Assembly (NCBI GenBank): GCA_049366815.1 | Contig: JBMNCO010000055.1 | Location: 1-7,863, forward strand | Length of the DNA stretch: 7,863 bases | Direction: 5' to 3' | Source: CAYNYM01 sp049366815 | GTDB taxonomy: Bacteria; Desulfobacterota; DSM-4660; Desulfatiglandales; HGW-15 | Shown: positions 1 through 5,437 of the stretch, piece by piece | Numbering within the stretch: the first letter of the stretch is position 1 | How the letters are laid out: each line of letters starts with the position of its first letter | Position numbers and translations under genes: made by a program | Notes under the pieces: generated by a model | Told to the model about the DNA's origin: nothing | The model's input: only the letters and a program-made list of their open reading frames with translations | The model's database searches: none

Positions 1-72
1 TTTCTGAATCTCGATCCGGATGAAATCATGGCGAGGGTGAGGGCCATCGGCCGCCGGATCGCCGGGCCCTGA
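1..72 (+). CDS. C-terminal end of an upstream gene (partial)
   Basis: Frame 1 is open from the window edge to a TGA at 70-72 and encodes 23 residues ending in DEIMARVRAIGRRIAGP. The codons have the high third-position GC of the surrounding genes, and the end looks like an amphipathic, Arg-rich helix, which suits a genuine protein C-terminus. Too little is present to name a family. The call rests on codon character and the open frame alone, so a chance open stretch cannot be excluded. Confidence 0.45.
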   Translation, partial: FLNLDPDEIMARVRAIGRRIAGP

Positions 73-308
73 TTATCCAGGGGCGTCCCTCCACACCTCG
101 CACTCCCCTGACAAAATTGTCTGTCCACATGCGGCGCGATGTCATGACGCCTTTCAGGGCTTAATTCTGTTGCCATGGGGGTTATGAATTGTTATGTAGT
201 CAAAGAAGTCCGTTTTCAAGCCGTAGGAAAGGATGTATCTGAGACAGACCCATTCATTCCTCTTGAGGCAAGCGCCGAAATTCAGTTTACAAGTATGGAA
301 AGAGTTTT
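73..308. other. Intergenic region upstream of the M23 peptidase gene
   Basis: These 236 bases hold no convincing gene. The best promoter candidate for the peptidase gene is TTGCCA (170-175), a 17-base spacer, and TATGTA (193-198). The -35 is good (5 of 6) but the -10 is poor (3 of 6). No terminator with a clear T-run was found for the upstream partial gene. Confidence 0.35.
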
Positions 309-1676
309 ATGCGAAAGACAAAAAGATTTTTTTATCCCCTTGTCCTGATCCCTCTTCTGCTCATTCTTACCCTCCTGGGGTGGTTCTTTGCCATCGTCTT
401 CGAAGGCGACAAGCCTGTGGCCGCACTTCAGCCCCTTCCTGCATTTCTATCCGGTGATCAGCCCTTTGTCCTCGAGGCGGATGATCGAAAAAGGGGGTTG
501 AGATCCATCCGTGTCACGGTCACCCAGGAAGGAAGGGAGGTCAAAGTTTTCGAAGAACAATTCCCCTTCCAAGGGTTTCTCAATCGTCAGGGAACGCACG
601 ACTACAAGAAGGAATTCAAGATCGACCCATCGGTCCTTAATCTGGCCCAGGGACGCGTGGATCTCCATATCCACGTTCGGGATTACTCCCGCAGAAGCGG
701 AGGAGACGGGAATCTCAACCTGATTCACCACAAGATGACCGTCGATACCATCCCGCCGTCCGTCAGCGCCCTGAGCCGGATGCACAATATAAACAGAGGA
801 GGTTCCGGTCTGGTGCTCTATCAGACCTCTTCGGATACCCGGATCAGCGGAGTCTTTGTCGATGACAACTTCTTCCCAGGCTCACCGGCCGGGAAAGACC
901 CCCTGAAGGGGTATCACGTCTGTTATTTCGCCCTGCCCCATGATTCCAGTTCCGATCCCAACATCTTCCTCTGGGCCGAGGACGAGGCCCGCAATGTTTC
1001 CAGGACCACGTTTTATTATCACATCATCCCAAAGCGTTTCCGTAAGGACAAGATGAACATAACGGACGGTTTTCTCGAACGCGTCATCCCCTACTTCTCT
1101 TTCTACCCCATGGAATCCGAAAAAACGCTCATCGAGAAATACCTCAAGATCAACAATGCTCTCAGAAAGGAAAATGATCGCACTTTACAGGAACTGGTCA
1201 AGAAGACGGCGGCGGTGCAACTCTGGGAAGGCCCCTTTTTGAGGCAACAAAATGCGGCGACCATGGCCCGTTTCGCCGATCATCGACAATATTACTACAA
1301 GGGCGAAAAAGTGGACGAACAAACCCATCTGGGCGTGGATCTGGCCTCTCTGGCCAATTCTTCTGTACCGGCATCCAACAACGGTCGCGTCCTCTTCGCG
1401 GGCCGGGTCGGGATCTACGGCTCCACGGTCCTGCTGGACCACGGTCAGGGCGTGGTCACCGTCTATTCGCACCTGAGCAGAATCGATGTGGCGGTCGATC
1501 AGGAGGTCAAAAAGGGAGACATCATCGGTCTTACAGGCCAAACCGGCCTTGCCGGGGGTGATCACCTCCATTTCGCCGTTATGGTCCACGGCCTCTTCGT
1601 CAACCCGGTCGAATGGTGGGACAGCCACTGGATCAAAGACAATATTTCCATCAAGTTGGCACAGATTCAGGAATAG
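309..1676 (+). CDS. Membrane-anchored M23 family (LytM/gly-gly type) peptidoglycan peptidase
   Basis: This 455-residue protein is predicted to cut peptide cross-links of peptidoglycan in the periplasm. A basic start (MRKTKR) and one hydrophobic segment at about residues 8-31 indicate an N-in membrane anchor or uncleaved signal. Residues about 35-260 are a beta-rich region I do not recognise, and about 268-315 looks helical. The C-terminal M23 domain (about 335-438) is complete: His340 and Asp344 in HLGVD, His388 in YSHLS, and His419 and His421 in DHLHF. In characterised M23 enzymes the equivalents of His340, Asp344 and His421 bind zinc and the other two histidines are catalytic, so it should be an active enzyme rather than a degenerate EnvC-type activator. 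The start has a modest ribosome site (GGAAAGAG, four bases upstream). No cell-division or secretion neighbours are visible, so its specific role is open. Confidence 0.9.
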   Translation: MRKTKRFFYPLVLIPLLLILTLLGWFFAIVFEGDKPVAALQPLPAFLSGDQPFVLEADDRKRGLRSIRVTVTQEGREVKVFEEQFPFQGFLNRQGTHDYKKEFKIDPSVLNLAQGRVDLHIHVRDYSRRSGGDGNLNLIHHKMTVDTIPPSVSALSRMHNINRGGSGLVLYQTSSDTRISGVFVDDNFFPGSPAGKDPLKGYHVCYFALPHDSSSDPNIFLWAEDEARNVSRTTFYYHIIPKRFRKDKMNITDGFLERVIPYFSFYPMESEKTLIEKYLKINNALRKENDRTLQELVKKTAAVQLWEGPFLRQQNAATMARFADHRQYYYKGEKVDEQTHLGVDLASLANSSVPASNNGRVLFAGRVGIYGSTVLLDHGQGVVTVYSHLSRIDVAVDQEVKKGDIIGLTGQTGLAGGDHLHFAVMVHGLFVNPVEWWDSHWIKDNISIKLAQIQE

Positions 1677-1724
1677 TCTTGTCTCAGCACCTAAGCGCTC
1701 AGGACCCCTTGAAGGCATGATTGA

Positions 1725-1793
1725 GGCTGATTCAGAAACGGCTCCGTAGGTTTCCACCCAGAAACACTTCATTTCTGGATGGAGCATTCAGCC
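1725..1793. repeat. Nested imperfect palindrome in the gap between the M23 and HD genes
   Basis: Three nested inverted-repeat pairs share one centre: GGCTGA (1725-1730) with TCAGCC (1788-1793), GCTCC (1741-1745) with GGAGC (1781-1785), and CCAGAAA (1758-1764) with TTTCTGG (1772-1778), with a 7-base loop. A transcript could fold into a long interrupted hairpin. No T-run follows, so it is not a standard intrinsic terminator. It could be an mRNA-stabilising structure, a REP-like or MITE-like remnant, or a chance fold. The rest of the gap 1677-1990 shows no gene and no strong promoter. Confidence 0.5.
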
Positions 1794-1990
1794 ATCAGCA
1801 GTCAGGACTCAGCCCGGTGTATTCTCTTTGCATGGCTTTTGCTGATACCTGTCAGCGCGAATCCGAAAATTCGTAACACTTTAGGCTCTTGAAAATTACC
1901 CCATCACGGAGAAGCCATGGCCCAAATTGCCGGGCTCTTTCAAACAGCTAAACTCACACGAAAATTCTCGTTGACGGATGCGCGCCGCTC

Positions 1991-2656
1991 ATGAATAACA
2001 CCCCTATGATATCGACAATACAAGAAATCAAGGAATTCGCCAGGCATTGCCTTTCCGATTCTCCGGGCAGCCACGACTGGGGCCATGTTGAACGCGTCCG
2101 AAACCTTTGCATGCAAATCGCGGCCGTAGAAGGTGCGGACAAAAAGGCCCTCGAAATCGCGGCCTACCTGCACGATGTAGGGCGACCTTACCAGGACGCC
2201 TCAAAGGGAAGAATTTGTCACGCCGAAAAAGGGGCTGAAATGGCCCGCTCCCTTTTAGAGGATTATCCCCTTTCACAAGAGCGCAAGCGGAACATTATTC
2301 ACTGCATATTGACCCACAGGTTTCGAGGCCGTCACCGGCCTGAGTCACAGGAGGCAAAAATACTTTTTGATGCGGATAAGATCGACGGCATAGGCGCCAT
2401 CGGCGTGGGAAGGGCCTTCCTGTTTGCAGGGGAAGTCGGCGCGAGACTCCACAACGCGGCCGTCGATCCCATCCATACCGAGGCATACACCCGGGATGAC
2501 ACCGGCTATCGGGAATTCAAGTTGAAACTCTCCCGGGTCAAAGACCGCATGCTCACCAGTGAAGGAAGGCGCATCGCATTCGAGCGTCACGCATTCATGG
2601 CGGATTTCTTTACGAGATTTCTGGAAGAGTATAGCGGTTCAGCAGGGCCCGGGTAG
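1991..2656 (+). CDS. HD-domain phosphohydrolase, YedJ/YpgQ-like
   Basis: This 221-residue cytosolic protein belongs to the HD metal-dependent phosphohydrolases. The metal-site residues are visible in order: His28 and His32 (SHDWGH), His61-Asp62 (YLHDVGRP), His77 and His104/His109 in the middle, and Asp128 in FDADKIDGIGAIG. The HDW-x-H start, the HDVG motif and the DADK-x-D-x-IGA-x-G segment are typical of the compact YedJ/YpgQ group, one of whose members has been described as a nucleotide pyrophosphatase; the substrate here is unknown. No good Shine-Dalgarno site precedes ATG 1991. Met6 (2006) has none either, so the exact start is uncertain. The gene ends 28 bases from the convergent regulator gene. 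That gap contains GC-rich inverted repeats (GGGCC/GGCCC) without a T-run. Confidence 0.88.
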   Translation: MNNTPMISTIQEIKEFARHCLSDSPGSHDWGHVERVRNLCMQIAAVEGADKKALEIAAYLHDVGRPYQDASKGRICHAEKGAEMARSLLEDYPLSQERKRNIIHCILTHRFRGRHRPESQEAKILFDADKIDGIGAIGVGRAFLFAGEVGARLHNAAVDPIHTEAYTRDDTGYREFKLKLSRVKDRMLTSEGRRIAFERHAFMADFFTRFLEEYSGSAGPG

Positions 2657-2684
2657 GCCCCGGTGTATCGTGGCGACACTCTTT

Positions 2685-3458
2685 TCAGGCCTGGGTATCG
2701 AGACCCTCTATGTTTCGGCTTATGGTCTCCGCCGCCTCTCGTATCGCCTGACCCAGTTCTTCCAGTTTCCGATCGTCCAGGCTGGCCTTGAAGCCGACGG
2801 CCCAGATGGCATACAGCGGCTGTCCCGTGGCCCTGATAGGCGAGGCCACGGCTCGGACCCCCGGGATATATTCCTCGTCATCCGTGGCGTAACCCTTTAT
2901 CCGTGCCTGCCTGATTTGCTCCAGGAATTCGCCAAGGGCGACAATGGAATTTTCCGTGTGTTTCGGGAGCCCCTTGGTGCTTACAATGGCCCGAACCTGT
3001 GCATCATCCATTGCGGCCATAACGACCTTTCCGGTGGCCCCTGCGAGGAGAGGGAGGTTGGTCCCGGTCTGAGCCGTAATCTTTAGATCGCTTATGGATT
3101 CCACGCCGTCAATGATTGTGACATGATCCCGGTTCAACACGCCGAGAAAAACGGACACCTTGGTCTCCTGCATCAGTTTCTCCATAAAGGGTCGGGCGAT
3201 CTTCTTCAGATCCATCGGCATGTTGGTCCGTCGCCCGAGTTCAAAGAGGGTATAGCCCAGGGCGTATTGCTTTGTGATGGGATCTCGCCTCAAGGCTCCC
3301 TCTTCCTCCAGGGCCGTGGCGATACCATGGATGGTTCCCTTGCTTATCTTCAAGCGCCTGGCCAGATCGCTGATACCCATGCCCTGTTCGGCCGTGGAGA
3401 TGAGACGCAATATATGAAAGGCCTTCTTGACCGAAGGTGCCTTGTATTTTTCAGTCAT
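2685..3458 (-). CDS. IclR-family transcriptional regulator
   Basis: This 257-residue protein has the normal length and two-domain layout of IclR regulators. The N-terminal winged helix-turn-helix spans about residues 8-70, with KKAFHILRLIS, then the recognition region ISDLARRLKISKGTIHGIATAL and the wing RRDPITKQYALG. The C-terminal ligand-binding domain spans about 83-250, with the family-typical LPLLAGATGKVVMA, GYATDDEEYIPGVRAVASPI and the closing helix. IclR proteins bind DNA as dimers or tetramers and respond to small organic acids or aromatics. The effector here is unknown. The gene is divergent from the membrane Fe-S gene. An 18-bp palindrome touches its start codon, and related palindromes lie at the Fe-S and AOR promoters, so it probably represses itself and controls these neighbours. 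The ribosome site is weak (GGTGA about three bases before ATG) and lies inside the palindrome. Confidence 0.93.
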   Translation of the reverse strand: MTEKYKAPSVKKAFHILRLISTAEQGMGISDLARRLKISKGTIHGIATALEEEGALRRDPITKQYALGYTLFELGRRTNMPMDLKKIARPFMEKLMQETKVSVFLGVLNRDHVTIIDGVESISDLKITAQTGTNLPLLAGATGKVVMAAMDDAQVRAIVSTKGLPKHTENSIVALGEFLEQIRQARIKGYATDDEEYIPGVRAVASPIRATGQPLYAIWAVGFKASLDDRKLEELGQAIREAAETISRNIEGLDTQA

Positions 3459-3476
3459 TGTTCACCATGTTGAACA
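3459..3476. promoter_or_regulatory. Palindromic operator O1 at the iclR-type gene (probable autoregulation)
   Basis: TGTTCA-CCATGT-TGAACA has perfect 6-bp arms. It is directly adjacent to the ATG of the minus-strand IclR gene and begins 8 bases past its predicted -10 box, so it covers about +3 to +20 of the transcript. Position and symmetry suit a dimeric repressor acting on its own gene. The same core (GTTC-N8-GAAC) occurs at 3624-3639, 5208-5223 and 5290-5305. Binding by this particular IclR protein is inferred. Confidence 0.75.
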
Positions 3477-3484
3477 TTTTTCTC

Positions 3485-3514
3485 ACTCTACACCGTTTCA
3501 ACCATGCCTGTCAA
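3485..3514 (-). promoter_or_regulatory. Predicted sigma70 promoter of the IclR-type gene
   Basis: Read on the minus strand, TTGACA (3514-3509) is followed by an 18-base spacer and TAGAGT (3490-3485). The -35 is perfect and the -10 matches 4 of 6. Transcription would start near 3478, leaving a leader of only about 20 bases that consists almost entirely of operator O1. Confidence 0.6.
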
Positions 3515-3529
3515 CAACAAGTTTGACAG
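3508..3529. repeat. Perfect inverted repeat CTGTCAA-N8-TTGACAG
   Basis: The two 7-bp arms (3508-3514 and 3523-3529) each carry a TTGACA hexamer, one per strand. The minus-strand copy is the -35 of the IclR gene promoter. The plus-strand copy is 15 bases from TATAAG (3544-3549), too short for a strong promoter. It may be a binding site for a further regulator over the -35 box, or two divergent -35 boxes that happen to be symmetric. Confidence 0.55.
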
Positions 3530-3537
3530 TGAAAACC

Positions 3538-3552
3538 CCCCTTTATAAGGGG
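3538..3552. repeat. Perfect inverted repeat CCCCTT-TAT-AAGGGG
   Basis: The 6-bp arms (3538-3543 and 3547-3552) flank a 3-base centre between the divergent IclR and Fe-S genes. The loop is short and there is no T-run, so a protein site is more likely than a terminator. Its role is unknown. Confidence 0.45.
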
Positions 3553-3582
3553 AGCAGCACCGCGCTATTTAAGTGATTTCGC

Positions 3583-3611
3583 TTGACAAGATTCGACATG
3601 TGGGATATAGG
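3583..3611 (+). promoter_or_regulatory. Predicted sigma70 promoter of the membrane Fe-S gene
   Basis: TTGACA (3583-3588, perfect), a 17-base spacer and TATAGG (3606-3611, 4 of 6) point toward the gene at 3808. Transcription would start near 3618, giving a leader of about 190 bases. Operator O2 begins 11 bases past the -10 box. Confidence 0.6.
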
Positions 3612-3622
3612 TGGCGGCGTCG

Positions 3623-3640
3623 AGTTCATAGTGATGAACC
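3623..3640. promoter_or_regulatory. Palindromic operator O2 at the membrane Fe-S gene promoter
   Basis: AGTTCA-TAGTGA-TGAACC contains GTTCAT-AGTG-ATGAAC, perfect 6-bp arms around a 4-base centre. It shares the GTTC-N8-GAAC core with O1 and covers about +6 to +23 of the predicted transcript, the same placement as O1 at the IclR gene. A T6 run occurs at 3644-3649, five bases past the palindrome, too far for a standard terminator. Confidence 0.7.
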
Positions 3641-3807
3641 GGCTTTTTTGCATTTCGGGGTCTTTTGGAAACACAACGGTACGGGAGATGGCATTCCCGC
3701 AAGGCCATCCAAAATGTTCCACCCAGACGTGCCTGCATGGCGGCGGAGCGCGTCCCAATCGCTCTTCCAGAAACCCCGGGCCAGTTGACACGGGAGGATA
3801 ACAGGAA

Positions 3808-4839
3808 ATGGATTTCGAGTCCTTTACAGAGGGTCCCCTGCTGTGGATCGTCTTTTTGGTGTTTGCCGTGGTGGTCGCGGCAAGATTTGTCTTCTTTTTT
3901 GTCGCCGTCTTTCGGAGCAGCAAGGGCAAAGATTCTCCGGCGGGTTACAGCTCCGCAACAATCGGCCGCTTTCTGGGCCCATATCATATGGCCGTCCTCA
4001 AAAAACCTCTTTATGCCGTTTTGCGCTATGTCTTCCATTTCTGTCTGGTCGTTATCCCGATCTGGTTGGGCGGCCACGTTGTATTGTGGACCGAATCCAG
4101 ACTGGAATGGGACTGGCTGTCTCTTTCCGACTCGAAGGCCGACTGGATGACGCTGATATTGCTGGCCCTTGCCGTCTATTTTTTTGGGAGACGCATCTTT
4201 TCAAGAGAAATCCGGTCGAATTCATTTCCAAGAGATTACCTGATCATTTTTTTCACCGCTCTCCCCTTCATGACCGGCTACTTCCTGACTCACGGCAGCC
4301 TGGACGGCGTAGCCCTCCTTGGCGACAACATCCGAACCATTCACGTCCTCAGCGGCGAGGCCATGATCCTGATGGCCGCATTTCTCTTCTGCAGGACCTG
4401 GATGAACACCAGCAAATGCACGGGTTGTGCCGCGTGCGAGCTGGCCTGCCCGACGGGCACGATTGAATCCAGGGATGAGGGAAAATACAGGATCTTCAAT
4501 TACTCGCACTACCAATGCATCTGTTGCGCCTCCTGCGTCAACACCTGTCCGGAGGGCGCTGCTGAACTGCGCCACCAGTTCAGCATCCCGGGGTTCTTCA
4601 AGATTGCCGACAAATATGAGATCCGGAAGGCGGAACTCCAGGAATGTGAAAAGTGCGGGGCCTTTTTTGCTCCGGAGCCCCTGATGGATAAGATCGGGAA
4701 GAGCTTCACCCACGATTACCTCCGTCACTGTCCCAATTGCCGAAAGACCGATACGGTGGACATGATGAAGAAGCTTTATCCCTGGCACCGAAGGCCTGTC
4801 CCTACAGAGGAAGAGCAACCTTCCATCCGTACACGCTGA
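3808..4839 (+). CDS. Membrane polyferredoxin with NarI-like anchor and C-terminal CxxC/CxxC metal site
   Basis: This 343-residue protein joins an integral membrane part to a soluble iron-sulfur part. About five hydrophobic helices are visible (roughly 10-34, 70-93, 113-127, 142-160, 176-195), as in nitrate-reductase-gamma/HdrE-type b-heme anchors. His77 and His90 in the second helix, and His162 and His179 near the last two, are candidate heme ligands. Then come two [4Fe-4S] motifs: Cys204-207-210-214-Pro and Cys237-240-243-247-Pro. A final ribbon has Cys280/283 and Cys308/311, resembling the tail of HycF/NuoI-like ferredoxins. Expected role: electron transfer between soluble iron-sulfur partners and the membrane quinone pool. 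The start is fixed by an in-frame TAA at 3799-3801 and a GGGAGG site at 3792-3797. No catalytic subunit is adjacent, so the partner is inferred; the AOR operon downstream is the best candidate. Heme binding is inferred from histidine placement only. Confidence 0.8.
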   Translation: MDFESFTEGPLLWIVFLVFAVVVAARFVFFFVAVFRSSKGKDSPAGYSSATIGRFLGPYHMAVLKKPLYAVLRYVFHFCLVVIPIWLGGHVVLWTESRLEWDWLSLSDSKADWMTLILLALAVYFFGRRIFSREIRSNSFPRDYLIIFFTALPFMTGYFLTHGSLDGVALLGDNIRTIHVLSGEAMILMAAFLFCRTWMNTSKCTGCAACELACPTGTIESRDEGKYRIFNYSHYQCICCASCVNTCPEGAAELRHQFSIPGFFKIADKYEIRKAELQECEKCGAFFAPEPLMDKIGKSFTHDYLRHCPNCRKTDTVDMMKKLYPWHRRPVPTEEEQPSIRTR

Positions 4840-5018
4840 AGCCGCACCGCCTTTTCGCGATCACGGCCTCTGTGCGCACCCCCTCAGGGTGAGCGGTGGA
4901 TCCGTCTTGTCGGTTCTTCGGGTAATAACCATCCTTCGGATTCCCTGTTCTCTTGGATCACGACGTTAATTCGTAAGTTTGATGTTTCCAGTCTATAAGG
5001 GCTTTCGGTACGGCCGGT

Positions 5019-5056
5019 CGACTTCGTTCACTCTTGTGAATGAGTCGCTTTTTTTT
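5019..5056 (+). terminator. Intrinsic terminator after the membrane Fe-S gene, overlapping an operator-like palindrome
   Basis: The stem CGACTTCGTTCAC (5019-5031) pairs with GTGAATGAGTCG (5036-5047) around a TCTT loop, with one bulged base and a G-U pair. It is followed by C and eight T residues (5049-5056), the classic Rho-independent form. It lies 180 bases past the Fe-S gene stop and should insulate the AOR operon. The stem also contains CGTTCA-CTCTTG-TGAATG (5025-5042), which matches the operator core at 7 of 8 bases, so a double role is possible. Confidence 0.6.
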
Positions 5057-5117
5057 GACAGGATTCCGCCGTCTTCAGGCATCGGGTTTCGTTTCCGTTT
5101 TCTTTCATGTCTTTTTT

Positions 5118-5142
5118 GATATAATACTATAATTATTATATT
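5118..5142. promoter_or_regulatory. AT-rich palindrome, possible UP element upstream of the AOR promoter
   Basis: ATATAATA (5119-5126) and TATTATAT (5134-5141) are perfect 8-bp arms around CTATAAT, in a block that is almost pure A/T from 5112 to 5146. It ends about 25 bases before the -35 box of the AOR promoter, so it could be an UP element, a nucleoid-protein site or a regulator site. It contains two TATAAT hexamers (5120-5125 and 5128-5133), but neither has a matching -35. Confidence 0.4.
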
Positions 5143-5168
5143 TTTTGGACACGCAAGCCTTTTTCTGC

Positions 5169-5197
5169 TTGAAAAAAGATATCGTATCGGCTATCAT
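5169..5197 (+). promoter_or_regulatory. Predicted sigma70 promoter of the zinc-ribbon/AOR/ferredoxin operon
   Basis: TTGAAA (5169-5174, 5 of 6), a 17-base spacer and TATCAT (5192-5197, 5 of 6) form the best promoter in the region. The start would be near 5204, giving a leader of about 230 bases. Operator O3 begins nine bases past the -10 box and O4 lies in the leader. Confidence 0.65.
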
Positions 5198-5206
5198 CTT
5201 AGAATC

Positions 5207-5224
5207 AGTTCGTAATAGTGAACT
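5207..5224. promoter_or_regulatory. Palindromic operator O3 at the AOR operon transcription start
   Basis: AGTTCG-TAATAG-TGAACT has an exact GTTC-N8-GAAC core, as in O1, O2 and O4, with outer bases A and T also complementary. The inner G/T pair of the arms is the only departure from GTTCA-N6-TGAAC. It covers about +4 to +21 of the predicted AOR transcript, again the repressor-like position. Confidence 0.6.
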
Positions 5225-5257
5225 CTCCAGTAGAACGGCAACCCTGGGAGGGGCGAT

Positions 5258-5283
5258 AAGACCTCGCAATTTCAGAGGTTTTT
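5258..5283 (+). terminator. Weak hairpin plus T-run in the AOR operon leader (possible attenuator)
   Basis: ACCTC (5261-5265) pairs with GAGGT (5275-5279) around a 9-base loop. The flanking AAG and TTT can extend the stem to eight pairs, one of them G-U. The T-run is short (5279-5283) and is used by the extended stem. No anti-terminator partner or ligand-binding fold was recognised, so this may be incidental. Confidence 0.25.
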
Positions 5284-5288
5284 CAGGA

Positions 5289-5306
5289 TGTTCATTATGA
5301 TGAACA
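5289..5306. promoter_or_regulatory. Palindromic operator O4 in the AOR operon leader
   Basis: TGTTCAT-TATG-ATGAACA has perfect 7-bp arms, the most symmetric copy of the family, and differs from O1 at only three bases, all in the spacer. It lies 82 bp (centre to centre) downstream of O3. It could be a second repressor site allowing looping or a roadblock. Alternatively, its centre falls near -41 of a possible start driven by GATAAT (5327-5332), a position expected for an activator. Confidence 0.7.
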
Positions 5307-5437
5307 AGACAGAAGGCATTGCATGGGATAATAGGCAGGGTTTTAAAACGCCCTCTACTTTTTTTCCGCACTCCGGGTTGCGATCCACGGGGTCTGCAAT
5401 GCAAACTCATTTACTCTGTATTTGAAAGGAGAATGCG

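Larger units (their letters stand above)
4840..5437. other. 598-base regulatory intergenic region before the AOR operon
   Basis: No credible gene was found in this stretch. In order it holds a short hairpin CACCC/GGGTG (4877-4891), a terminator-like stem with T8 (5019-5056), an AT-rich palindrome (5118-5142), a sigma70 promoter (5169-5197), operator O3 (5207-5224), an attenuator-like hairpin (5258-5283), operator O4 (5289-5306), a possible second -10 (GATAAT, 5327-5332) and the ribosome site AAAGGAG (about 5425-5431). It is much longer than needed for a simple promoter. Confidence 0.7.

Noticed and set aside
2559..3086. A plus-strand open frame of 175 codons overlapping the HD gene end and antisense to the IclR gene
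   Set aside because: The IclR protein on the other strand is complete and convincing; the plus-strand product has no family features.
3523..3549. A plus-strand promoter TTGACA / TATAAG upstream of the Fe-S gene
   Set aside because: The spacer is only 15 bases; the promoter at 3583-3611 has a 17-base spacer and the operator in the expected place.
3565..4077. Minus- and plus-strand open frames in 3543-4150 around the Fe-S gene start
   Set aside because: They overlap the Fe-S gene in other frames, have low-complexity or arbitrary composition and lack ribosome sites.
5225..5285. A riboswitch in the AOR leader (an ACGGCAACC stretch recalls SAM-I RNA; a molybdenum/tungsten cofactor RNA was considered)
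   Set aside because: The remaining conserved helices and sequences of the SAM-I class are absent, and I could not match the Moco RNA pattern. Only a weak hairpin is supported.
5105..5410. A minus-strand open frame of 101 codons in the AOR upstream region
   Set aside because: It runs through the promoter, both operators and the AT-rich block; composition is not protein-like and no ribosome site precedes it.
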